Below are positions 46,401 to 56,102 of a stretch of DNA of 64,000 nt, one piece after another. Position numbers and translations under genes: made by a program. A model generated the notes under the pieces. That model was not told the origin of the DNA. It saw only the letters and a list, made by a program, of their open reading frames with translations, and did no database searches. The DNA comes from Petrimonas mucosa (lineage in GTDB: Bacteria; Bacteroidota; Bacteroidia; Bacteroidales; Dysgonomonadaceae), in contig NZ_LT608328.1 in assembly GCF_900095795.1 (NCBI RefSeq), positions 2,349,001 to 2,413,000 on the forward strand, in the 5' to 3' direction. Within the stretch, counting starts at the first letter, position 1; each line of letters opens with the position of its first letter.

Positions 46401-46551
46401 GCTATCTGGTGTGATTCTCTTCAGGTAAATAGTAACCGGATCCCTCCCCAATGGCGTGCAGTTGAAAAGTGACCACAAACAGCAGCAAGAGTGTCAATCT
46501 CATAACAGTAGGTAATAGACCTACTTTCTGGTCGATAGATTTATTCTTCAT
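43406..46551 (-). CDS. SusC/RagA-family TonB-dependent transporter with N-terminal frameshift
   Basis: The receptor body is open from about 46420 to 43406. It has a carboxypeptidase-regulatory-like domain (ITGTVVDATGMPIIGANIVEVG), plug motifs (VRVRGVTTLSNNDPLVIVDG) and a barrel ending YVLGINVKF. The natural start is ATG 46551, which opens a good signal peptide (MRLTLLLLFVVTFQLHA) in a frame that ends at TAG 46404-46402. The receptor frame picks up in the overlap 46420-46405, reading ESHQIAAAETLQQQ before the regulatory domain. A 1-nt loss in this stretch explains the break. Without correction or slippage the transporter lacks a signal peptide. A TTG at 46387 could start the body, but it would not be exported. 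Confidence 0.85.
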
Positions 46552-46709
46552 ACTTTTACATTGTTATTAGATTTATTTATATAATGAGTACCTGGTTGTC
46601 GTGCGGTCAAAAGAGTTTTCCGCTACGGCGCTGCAATCCGTGACAAAGTTTATGTTTTCATAGGCGGTCCTCCTTTTTACCAATAGTTCGTTAAAAATAT
46701 AGTTTGGAG

Positions 46710-47921
46710 TCAAGCAGCACTTGCTGCAAACTCAATGAGTTCCTTGACAAGTTTATCATTTAATCTTCTGTTCGGTTTAATACCGGACACGCAAATAAAT
46801 CGTTCAAGCAGGTAGGCGTTGTGTATCATCGTTTTACATGATGCCATCGAAAAAGGAATACCTCTTTCCCTTGCCAGCACCTTTGCCAGGTTGACCGAGG
46901 TAAGAGATGCATTAAAGTTGAACGATAGCTTTGCTACGTCCCTTGCCTGCGATTGCATCAGTCCTGTGAAGCCTTTGGCATCCCTGAAGCAAAACTCGAT
47001 CTGAAAACGGGTGCGGTAAAATTCTATAACATCTTTTCCACTCATCTCAGGATTGGTAGAGAAGAACAGTTTGAGATTTTTCCCATCCTTGGAATACCAG
47101 ATGACAAGCCTGACCATCTGTTTAAGTGATTTGGAATAGGCTATCAAGGTGTAGAGATCACCGTTATCAATATTGATCTTTTGCACTCTGGTTGTATCCA
47201 GGTTGGCCATGTCAATCTTTCCGTCGTAGAGTTTAGGCCTGCCTTTCTTGCCTGTCGGTTTCTGCAGTGTTGGATAATAAAGTGCGGCGTCATCCCTGAA
47301 GCGGCTGACCAGATCAAACTTCATCTCTTGCAGACCCGTAACGAAGTTGTTCTTTGCGAAGTAGGCATCGGCAACCACGTGACGGCTTGCCCGATGGAGT
47401 TTCTCCCGCATCGATTTAAGGACCAAAAGGTACCAGTCAATCAGGTTGGCATCACGACTCTCCAGGGTTTGACGGTCCGGAGTCTGAACGGCCTGTAGAT
47501 TGATGCAATCCTTGTTGTCGACGTCTATAAGGCCCACTCCCAGGATTTCCAATCCTCTTTTCGCCTGACCGGCTGCACCCGACCAGAAGTAACCAATCCA
47601 AGGGGTATTCTTTCCTGATTTGGTTATATAACTGGGATCAATGGCAATTGCCTTGCGATCTCCGGTTAATACCCTATCAGACAAAGACAAGTTAAACTCC
47701 AGCCAATCAAAATCCTTCGAGAAGTTCTGGCGAAATCACTGTTCACACGACTTGCCATATCTCCCCAATTGTAGGAAATTAATCCTGCCGGGAATGACCA
47801 GATACAAAATAAGCGTCTCCATAAGGAATGATTTGAAACTTTTGTTTAACTTCGTAGTTAGTTCACCAAGAACATCACTACAGATACCTTTATATTGGTT
47901 AAGTATGCTGGTTCTATCCAT
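46710..47921 (-). pseudogene. IS4-family transposase with one premature stop
   Basis: The reading frame runs from ATG 47921 (MDRTSILNQYKG) to 46710, 404 codons, and is broken only by TGA at 47738-47736, probably from a TGG Trp codon (CEQ-stop-FRQNF). After it the frame is intact with DDE residues in AIDPSY and ADAYFAKNNF and the IS4 signature Y-x2-R-x3-E-x6-K (YRTRFQIEFCFRDAK). The element lies just upstream of the second Sus operon, about 160 bp before the susC start. I could not define its terminal repeats. Confidence 0.85.
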
Positions 47922-47985
47922 CTTTATTAGGTTTTGATTAGCTATAAAGATACTGATAATCAGATACTTAACCATCTTTTTTATG

Positions 47986-48423
47986 TTAAACTATGTTATG
48001 TAAATCATTGAATTTTAATTGGTTAATTGAATATTTACCGAAGTATTGATAGTTCTTATGCTTTAAAAATTCATCCCGATGTCTCTTTGCATATCCCCAA
48101 CCATGCCATATTTCCTTCCGTATGCCAACTTTTGCATATTCAACATCAAGAATAGTATAATTTCCTTCCAAATATTCGCGAGTATGTTGAGAAAACCGCC
48201 TTTTCATCGAGTTTGTAATTCCCACAGAACGCAAGATGTATCCATCTCTATATTCAAAAGTAAATAAATAAACTCCAGATACATTTGGTGTTGGCTGAAG
48301 TTTATTGTTTTGCCCAAATCCTATCCAAGAAAATGGACCACGCCATTGAAGATCCTCTGTTCTTATTAAAGATTCATCTCTAGATCTGTTAAAACTCCAA
48401 AACTCAGGAAGATCATCATTCAT
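47986..48423 (-). CDS. Small GIY-YIG-like protein, orphan
   Basis: The 145-residue protein contains a probable GIY-YIG nuclease fold: GVY at 50-52 (GIY position), SVG at 66-68 (YIG position), then Arg75/Arg76 and His80 in MKRRFSQH, and Glu104 as a possible metal ligand. Spacing fits, but the YIG motif has lost its Tyr, so activity is uncertain. There is no other domain. It is AT-rich against its neighbours and lies between a broken transposase and a folded repeat, pointing to recent acquisition. Confidence 0.55.
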   Translation of the reverse strand: MNDDLPEFWSFNRSRDESLIRTEDLQWRGPFSWIGFGQNNKLQPTPNVSGVYLFTFEYRDGYILRSVGITNSMKRRFSQHTREYLEGNYTILDVEYAKVGIRKEIWHGWGYAKRHRDEFLKHKNYQYFGKYSINQLKFNDLHNIV

Positions 48424-48478
48424 GTTTTTCCCTTCATCCTCTCAAAACAAATCCTAATAACATGCCACTATTTCACAT

Positions 48479-48641
48479 AACGGACGGAGGATTTGCGAGG
48501 TTGCGGGGGGGGGGATATCCACTATCCCTTGTAATCTCGCAAATCCTGTGTTCTACGATGTCGCCGTTAGGCGAGGAGTAGAATGCAGGATGTAACCCTC
48601 CGTCCGTTCTCCCGACGAGCCGAAGGCGATGTCGGGAGAAC
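48479..48641. repeat. Nested inverted-repeat element with very strong secondary structure
   Basis: Several perfect stems are nested in 163 bp. The outer 12-bp stem pairs 48479-48490 with 48597-48608. Inside, a 12-bp stem pairs 48488-48499 with 48536-48547. A third hairpin around 48543-48591 combines ATCCTG/CAGGAT, TTCTAC/GTAGAA and CGCC/GGCG. A fourth, perfect 11-bp stem pairs 48606-48616 with 48631-48641. Some stems share bases and so compete. A run of ten or more G residues sits in the first loop. It has no coding capacity and may be a mobile repeat end or a structured RNA. Confidence 0.7.
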
Positions 48642-49474
48642 ACTACATTGCCGAAATCGTAAGATGAAATGGATTCAGCCCCGATTAACCAGCCGGTACC
48701 GGTATCCAGGTTCTTCCTGAGGGAAGTATCAGGACAACATGCTTGGCTGAGTTGAGGTAAAGTGTTGTGAGTCTATAGACCATGAGATTATACTTCATTA
48801 ACAAAACATATTTTTCAAGGCAATCTGTCGGAAAGTATTATCCCTGATTCCGACACTGGTTTTTAATCCACCATACACCGACATAAGAGATGTTGCTTGA
48901 TTTACAAGTTAACTCATTATAACCTTTCTCGCCAGTGCGTGAATCCTCAAGACATAAACCAACCTTCAGTAATTGACCTACTTGAGGCCAGCATCATCCC
49001 TTATGTTTAACTTTTATTGTGTTATCAACTGCAAATAAAGCAATAATTTTTGAAATAGACAAAGGCAGAAATATCGCTTTTGTAAAAAAGAGCCCTAATA
49101 AGTGTGTTCAATACTCTAAATAAATCAATTAACTTTCATCTCCAGTCATATAAAATAGAATAAATCTAAACTATACCTGTAATCTTCTGAATTATGGTCT
49201 CCACATTATATATTGGAATTTTCATTGTCTACTGGTTGTTACACTTTTTAGCACAACCAGATGTTTTATCCACAAGTTTGGAGTTTCCGGTTCGGACCAT
49301 CCATTTGCTCCGGCGCAAGCATGCGATAAGAACAATGAGATTGCGGCTCGCAGCTTGATGGAGATGATGCACCCCTTTTATGACCGTTTTACATAAAATG
49401 TTTTTCTTCTTTTGTCGTAGAGTGTCATGGACCCTTTATATAGCGGTTTTTTAGGAGGGGAGAGAGGAAAAAGG
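48642..49474. other. AT-rich region without a convincing gene; possible coding remnant
   Basis: No intact gene is seen. On the minus strand, 48838-48990 reads as a protein-like stretch (WPQVGQLLKVG, KSSNISYVGVWWI) ending at TAA 48840-48838. It continues upstream past one in-frame TGA into another open stretch (to about 49110, with ISKIIALFAVDN). This may be a decayed gene of unknown family. The rest, including the groL-proximal part, shows only AT-rich spacer. Confidence 0.35.
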
Positions 49475-49514
49475 AAAGAGGCCATCCCATTTTGTATTAT
49501 GAGACAGCCTCTTT
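49475..49514 (-). terminator. Terminator after groL
   Basis: AAAGAGGC (49475-49482) pairs with GCCTCTTT (49507-49514); on the minus strand it is followed by a T/C-rich run. It begins about 40 bp past the groL stop. Confidence 0.55.
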
Positions 49515-49554
49515 TATCAAATTTCTCGCTGCATTCTCAATGATGCATCATATG

Positions 49555-51210
<1,656 letters not shown>

Positions 51211-51261
51211 TCAGACGCCAGACCCATGCGGGATTGCCGGGTCGGTTAGTCTGTATTGTTC

Positions 51262-51534
51262 TTAAGAAAGGATTGCCAGGATGTCTGATTGACGCATGAT
51301 CAAGTACTTTTCACCGTCAAGTTCAATCTCCGTACCGGCATATTTGCCATACAGAACATTGTCGCCGGCTTTTACGACCATCTCTTCGTCTTTAGTGCCA
51401 CTTCCTGTCGCAATGACTTCACCTTTCAACGGTTTTTCCTTGGCTGTGTCGGGAATAATAATTCCACCTACTGTTTTCTCTTCTGCAGCTGCCGGTTTTA
51501 CCAGCACTCTGTCTGCTAATGGTTTAACGTTCAT
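51262..51534 (-). CDS. groS: Co-chaperonin GroES
   Basis: The 90-residue protein begins [35 protein letters not shown]-like, with the mobile loop at about residues 16-32, and ends in the [13 protein letters not shown] strand. It caps the GroEL ring. It is the promoter-proximal gene of the groSL operon. Confidence 0.97.
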   Translation of the reverse strand: MNVKPLADRVLVKPAAAEEKTVGGIIIPDTAKEKPLKGEVIATGSGTKDEEMVVKAGDNVLYGKYAGTEIELDGEKYLIMRQSDILAILS

Positions 51535-51603
51535 ATCGATTAAAAATTTTTAAAAATTATGATGTTAGTTCTAATATATGGTTGTCATCAGACACAACTC
51601 CCT

Positions 51604-51620
51604 ATGCGAATTCTGTGCCA
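51604..51620 (-). promoter_or_regulatory. Sigma-54-like promoter upstream of groSL
   Basis: On the minus strand TGGCACA, GAAT, TCGCAT matches the sigma-54 consensus TGGCACR-N4-TTGCW with one mismatch and keeps the essential GG-N10-GC spacing. It lies 70 nt before the groS start. No CIRCE operator is seen, so heat control must use another route. Confidence 0.45.
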
Positions 51621-51743
51621 AAAAAATCAGAGTGCCCCTTTTCCCGGAAAATGACGCATCGGACTGACAAATTTTCAGCGTGTAAAATCACCGATATTTT
51701 GTACCTTTGTAGCGGTAACTGAACCGACCTTTTATGAGTAACA

Positions 51744-52583
51744 ATGACAGACATGAGTAAAAGAGTATATTTTGTGCTTCTCCTGATTTTCTATGCTGCC
51801 ACATCCATAGCCCAAGCACGATATCAGCGAATCGTATCGCTTGCCCCGTCGCTTACGCAGTCGCTCTATTACCTGGACGCACAGGAGCGGCTGATAGGAT
51901 GCACCAGCTTTTGCCTGGCTGCCAAGAATGACAATAAGGAGGTGGTGGCTTCGGCCGTGAAAGCCAATCTCGAAAAGATCATCGCCATGAAAGCCGATCT
52001 GGTACTGGTTTTGGGACTTACCGATCCCCGGGAGATTGAAACGTTGAGGAAAGCCGGGATTCGTGTGGAACTATTTCAGTCGCCAAAATCATTCAAGGAG
52101 ATCTGTAGCCAGTTCATCCATCTCGGCAACCTGATAGGAGAAGGCGAAAAGGCGAGACAGATTGTCCGGGAGAGTGAACGAAGAGTAGAGACCATTGCTT
52201 CCGGCATCCAGTGGGAAAAGAGGCCGCTCATCTTTTTCCAAATTGGAACAGATCCAATCTTCTCGGTACTTACCGACACATTCATGGATGATTATATCAG
52301 ATTGCTGGGAGCGGACAACATTGCAAAAACACTGAAACGGGGTACGGTAAGCCGTGAATTTGTGATTGCCCGCAATCCCGACTACATATTCATCGCTACC
52401 ATGGGTGTTGCCGCCGTCGAGGAAAAAAAGAACTGGAGCAGGTATTCCAGGTTGACAGCATCGAGAAAGGGACAAATATTCATCATCGATTCCGAGCTGG
52501 CGTGTCAACCCACACCTGTCACATTTGTCAAAACCTTGGAGATCCTGGGAAAAATTGTCAACGGACAACACAATAAGAGTTAA
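51744..52583 (+). CDS. ABC importer substrate-binding protein (cobalamin/iron-chelate type)
   Basis: The 279-residue periplasmic binding protein (PF01497 type) has a signal peptide (about 1-24, ending SIAQA). Family motifs are RIVSLAPSLTQSLYYLDAQERLIGCTSFC near the N-terminus, LVLVLGLTDPREIETL and the C-terminal VTFVKTLEILGKIV. It would deliver a ligand such as cobalamin or a ferric chelate to the permease encoded next. A TACCTTTG -7 element is seen at 51702-51709. Start could also be ATG 51753. It heads a four-gene unit. Confidence 0.85.
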   Translation: MTDMSKRVYFVLLLIFYAATSIAQARYQRIVSLAPSLTQSLYYLDAQERLIGCTSFCLAAKNDNKEVVASAVKANLEKIIAMKADLVLVLGLTDPREIETLRKAGIRVELFQSPKSFKEICSQFIHLGNLIGEGEKARQIVRESERRVETIASGIQWEKRPLIFFQIGTDPIFSVLTDTFMDDYIRLLGADNIAKTLKRGTVSREFVIARNPDYIFIATMGVAAVEEKKNWSRYSRLTASRKGQIFIIDSELACQPTPVTFVKTLEILGKIVNGQHNKS

Positions 52584-52594
52584 AGGGGTGTCAC

Positions 52595-53611
52595 ATGTAT
52601 CAGAAAAAGAAAATTCAGGTGCTCTATTTGCTGCTACTTGCAGCAACACTGGTCGCCACCATATTTTTATCGTTGAGCATCGGCGAGATCTCCATCCCGC
52701 TTGGGAAGTTGCCACAAATCATTGCCGACAGGGGGAGCACAGAGCATGACGTATTGTTTTACATTCGCATACCACGTACACTGCTCGGGTTTGCCATAGG
52801 TGGAAGTCTGAGTCTCGCGGGCGCCATCCTGCAGGGAATTTACCGCAATCCGCTGGTAGAGCCATACACCTTGGGCATATCGGGGGGAGCATCGTTGGGA
52901 GTCACCTTTGCCATTGTGGCAGGGTTGAATCTGCACAATCTCCTCTTTTTACCGCTTGCCGGATTTATTGGCGCGTTTTCTACTCTTTTTCTGGTATATA
53001 CATTAAGTCTGAAGGGTGGCTCACTTAACGTGAACAGGATGCTGCTCATCGGCGTGATGATCAGTTTTATCTCCTCCTCGTTCATCATGCTTCTGATGTC
53101 GGTTACCGGGGCGGAAAACCTTCACGGCATCGTGTTCTGGACCATGGGTTCGCTTAACGGATCGAATGGAGTGATGATAGGAGCGATGGTCACATTGTCC
53201 ATCATCTGCCTGTTGGTCACCTACCTTTTTGTAACACCACTCAATGCCCTGCGTCTGGGAGAGGAGAAAGCCCGCCATCTGGGAATCAATGCCAACGCTA
53301 CCATCCGTATCCTGTTTATCATAACCTCCCTGCTCACCGGTGCATGTATTGCCGTTGCGGGGGTCATTGGATTTGTAGGGCTGGTTATTCCCCATATGGT
53401 CCGGCTCTTTGTAGGTTCGGATTACCGGACCGTGCTGATCTCCTCCTTCCTGAGTGGAAGTCTTTTTCTGATATTGTGTGATATTATTGCAAGGATCATT
53501 ATTGCGCCAAACGAATTGCCGATCGGCGTGATTACCGGGATTGCGGGAGGAGTGGTATTTATTGTGTTGCTCAGCCGTTCACAGAAACGGTCCAAATTAC
53601 TTCAAGGATGA
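52595..53611 (+). CDS. ABC importer permease, BtuC/FecCD family
   Basis: The 338-residue membrane protein has about 10 helices and the FecCD family marks RIPRTLLGFAIGGSLSLAGAILQGIYRNPLVEP (residues about 52-84) and the C-terminal GVIGFVGLVIPHMVRL. It pairs with the ATPase encoded next, overlapping it by 4 bp. Cobalamin and iron-siderophore permeases cannot be told apart with confidence from this sequence. Confidence 0.9.
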   Translation: MYQKKKIQVLYLLLLAATLVATIFLSLSIGEISIPLGKLPQIIADRGSTEHDVLFYIRIPRTLLGFAIGGSLSLAGAILQGIYRNPLVEPYTLGISGGASLGVTFAIVAGLNLHNLLFLPLAGFIGAFSTLFLVYTLSLKGGSLNVNRMLLIGVMISFISSSFIMLLMSVTGAENLHGIVFWTMGSLNGSNGVMIGAMVTLSIICLLVTYLFVTPLNALRLGEEKARHLGINANATIRILFIITSLLTGACIAVAGVIGFVGLVIPHMVRLFVGSDYRTVLISSFLSGSLFLILCDIIARIIIAPNELPIGVITGIAGGVVFIVLLSRSQKRSKLLQG

Positions 53612-54456
53612 AAGAGCTGCTCACGTTGAACAACTTCGCCTGTGGATACCGGGACGGTTTTCAGATATCCGGCATCAGTTTCTCATTGTCCAAAGGCTCC
53701 TTTACCGGAATCATCGGGCCCAACGGATCGGGGAAAACCACACTGTTCAGGGGTATTTCCGGCGATCTTCCCGTAAGTGCCGGTTCCTTTCTGTTCAAGG
53801 GGAAGGAGCTGTCGTCGCTGACACTTAGGGAAAAAGCACGGGAGATAGCCGTTGTCTCCCAATTTACGGAACGAACCCATATCTCGGTAGAGGAGTATGT
53901 ACTGATGGGCAGGATGCCATACCGTAAACCGTTTCAATTTTTCGACAAGGCTGAAGATATCGAGATTGCGCATCACTACATGCAGTTGACCGGCATATAC
54001 CGCCTCCGCGATAAATCGATGGCGGAACTGAGCGGCGGGGAACAGCAGATGGCAAGCATTGCCTCAGCACTTTGCCAGGTTCCATCGCTCCTGCTGCTGG
54101 ATGAGCCCACATCACACCTGGATATCACTCATCAGGTAAAATTCATGAACCTGATTCAGAAACTCAACGACGAACTGAAGCTGTCGGTGATCATGATTGT
54201 GCACGATTTAACACTGGCAGCCGAGTATTGCGACTATCTCGTCATGATGAAAAACGGCAGAATAGAATGGCAGGGAGACCCCGAATCTGTTCTTACCTAC
54301 GAGCAGATCGAGAGGGTCTACGACACGGTAGTGGTTGTAGGTAAAAATCCGGTTTCGGGGAAACCGGCTATCTTTCCGGTTTCGGAACGAATATTAAACG
54401 GGTTGAAGAAATTGACCGATCAGATCGGAAATCAAGATAAAAAAACAAGCTTATGA
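53608..54456 (+). CDS. ABC importer ATPase, BtuD/FecE family
   Basis: The 282-residue ATPase has Walker A GPNGSGKTT (37-45), signature ELSGGEQQMA and Walker B LLLLDEPTSHLD, followed by the conserved His in MIVHDLTLAAEYCD. It powers the importer with the preceding permease. The C-terminal extension beyond residue 245 is typical of this subgroup. It overlaps the DUF192 gene by 4 bp. Confidence 0.92.
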   Translation: MKELLTLNNFACGYRDGFQISGISFSLSKGSFTGIIGPNGSGKTTLFRGISGDLPVSAGSFLFKGKELSSLTLREKAREIAVVSQFTERTHISVEEYVLMGRMPYRKPFQFFDKAEDIEIAHHYMQLTGIYRLRDKSMAELSGGEQQMASIASALCQVPSLLLLDEPTSHLDITHQVKFMNLIQKLNDELKLSVIMIVHDLTLAAEYCDYLVMMKNGRIEWQGDPESVLTYEQIERVYDTVVVVGKNPVSGKPAIFPVSERILNGLKKLTDQIGNQDKKTSL

Positions 54457-54971
54457 GATCAGGAAAATCGCTTATTGTCTGGTGTGCAGTGGCTGCCATA
54501 CTAGGTATCGCCCTATTTCTAGCGACAAAAACGGGTAACAAGGAGACAACGGATGGAGGTGGTGCTTTTGAAATTGCATTCAAGAAAGAGGGGACCCTCT
54601 CATTCCTGTCGTCAGAAAACGGTGACACCCTCTCGGTGATCGATATTGAGGTTGCCGACAATAACCAGCGGCGCGCCCGCGGATTAATGTACCGGAAATC
54701 TCTTCCGGCAGATGCAGGGATGTTGTTTATATTTGATGAAGAGGAGATCCAGGGATTCTGGATGAAAAACACCTATATTCCGCTGGATATGCTCTTCATC
54801 AATGCTCAGCATGAGATTGTCACCATCCACCCGAACACGACTCCGCTGACAGAGTGGAACTATGCATCCACCCACCCTGCACTCTACGTGGTAGAGGTGA
54901 ATGGGGGATATTGTCTGAAGCATCGGATTGGTGTCGGGGATAAAATCAGTTTCGAACTAGAGGGCAGATAG
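54453..54971 (+). CDS. DUF192 family exported protein
   Basis: The 172-residue protein has an N-terminal helix (LIVWCAVAAILGIALFLA, about 6-23) acting as signal or anchor, then a DUF192 domain: RRARGLMYRKSLPADAGMLFIFDEEE, FWMKNTYIPLDMLFI and YVVEVNGGYCLKHRIGVGDKI. The family has no fixed function. It is translationally coupled to the ABC ATPase, which suggests a role near the importer, but this is a guess. It ends 5 bp before the convergent SDR gene. Confidence 0.88.
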   Translation: MRSGKSLIVWCAVAAILGIALFLATKTGNKETTDGGGAFEIAFKKEGTLSFLSSENGDTLSVIDIEVADNNQRRARGLMYRKSLPADAGMLFIFDEEEIQGFWMKNTYIPLDMLFINAQHEIVTIHPNTTPLTEWNYASTHPALYVVEVNGGYCLKHRIGVGDKISFELEGR

Positions 54972-54975
54972 CTGT

Positions 54976-55734
54976 TCACTTTTTATTGAACAGGGTAGCC
55001 GAAGCCTGTGCCGTCGGCATCACCACCAGATCGCTTATGGCTACATGTGCAGGGCGTGAAACTACAAAGTGGATACAGTCGGCAATATCGTCGGCCACGA
55101 GATTCTCATACCCCTCATATACCGCTGCGGCACGCTCCTTATCACCACGGAAACGGACGATCGAGAATTCCGTTTCAACCGCACCGGGACAGATCTGGGT
55201 TACCTTGATATTGTGTTTGAGCATATCCATCCGCATCCCTTTTGTCAACGCATCCACCGCATGTTTAGTGGCACAATAGACTGTTCCGTTCGGGTAGACC
55301 TCTTTTCCGGAAATTGACCCTACATTGACAATATGTCCTTCGCCACGCATCACCATCAGGGGAGAGATATACCGGGTAATATAGAGCAGTCCTTTGACAT
55401 TGGTGTCGATCATCCGGTTCCAGTCATCGATATCACCCTCCTGCAACGGGTTGAGCCCTGCTGCCAGCCCGGCATTGTTTATCAGCACATCTATCGCCCT
55501 CCAGTCATCCGGCAAGCTTTCAACTGCCGCTTTCACTTCCGGCTCGATACGGATATCGAAACAGAGAGGCAGGACCCGTCCTCCCGATTTTTCAAGATTC
55601 GCCTTTGCTTCCAGCAGGCGCCCGTTCCTGCGTCCGGTGATAATAACATCAAAATTATTTTCCGCCAATCTTCGGGCAGTGGCTTCGCCTATACCCGAAG
55701 TGGCTCCGGTTATCAATGCAATCCTTCTCTTCAT
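54976..55734 (-). CDS. Short-chain dehydrogenase, YdfG-like
   Basis: The 252-residue SDR has the NADP-binding motif LITGATSGIGEATARRLA (7-24), NNAG, the catalytic Ser in VGSISGKE and Tyr/Lys in YCATKHAVDALT. The pattern is closest to NADP-dependent 3-hydroxy acid (serine/allothreonine) dehydrogenases of the YdfG group. Basic residues after the motif (GRRNGR) favour NADP. The physiological substrate is not certain. It is transcribed alone, divergent from the DUF2007 gene. Confidence 0.88.
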   Translation of the reverse strand: MKRRIALITGATSGIGEATARRLAENNFDVIITGRRNGRLLEAKANLEKSGGRVLPLCFDIRIEPEVKAAVESLPDDWRAIDVLINNAGLAAGLNPLQEGDIDDWNRMIDTNVKGLLYITRYISPLMVMRGEGHIVNVGSISGKEVYPNGTVYCATKHAVDALTKGMRMDMLKHNIKVTQICPGAVETEFSIVRFRGDKERAAAVYEGYENLVADDIADCIHFVVSRPAHVAISDLVVMPTAQASATLFNKK

Positions 55735-55841
55735 AGCGTATAAATTAATTTAAACCAAAATTACATCAAAAAATGGAGTTTTTGGTTCATATCATCAAAA
55801 AATAGACTATTTTTGAAATCTACTAAACAAAGACCTGCCTT

Positions 55842-56075
55842 ATGGAAGAAGAGTTTATTACCGTTAAAACTTTTACGTTTCCCGCCGATGTATCCATCGT
55901 TCAAACGTTCATGGAGATGAGAGGGATTGAGGTGTTTATGAAAAACTTGACTGCCAGCCGGCTGGCATACAGTATCGGAGATATTGAAATGCAGGTAAGG
56001 GCATCGGATTATGAGATTGCACGTGATGCCCTGATCGAAGGAGGTTACGCTGAACCGGAAGATTTTGTCTTTTAA
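55842..56075 (+). CDS. DUF2007 small protein
   Basis: The 77-residue soluble protein fits DUF2007 (putative signal-transducing protein): FITVKTFTFPADVSIVQTFMEMRGIEVFMKN and VRASDYEIARDALIEGGY. Function unknown. A TATTTTTG -7 element lies at 55808-55815. The AI-2E family gene follows after 27 bp, so the two are probably cotranscribed. Confidence 0.85.
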   Translation: MEEEFITVKTFTFPADVSIVQTFMEMRGIEVFMKNLTASRLAYSIGDIEMQVRASDYEIARDALIEGGYAEPEDFVF

Positions 56076-56102
56076 GTTGAATTTTTTATCGCTCTGATTG
56101 GT

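Noticed and set aside
46402-46423. Programmed frameshift in the second susC
   Set aside because: No slippery heptamer or following strong hairpin is apparent; a simple 1-nt loss or sequencing error is more likely.
48479-48641. Integron attC site
   Set aside because: One core-like box (GTTAGGC) is present, but the partner box does not fit RYYYAAC, the stems are too many, and no integrase gene is in the window.
51535-51743. CIRCE heat-shock operator before groS
   Set aside because: A single GCACTC half-site is seen but no inverted GAGTGC partner at 9-bp spacing.
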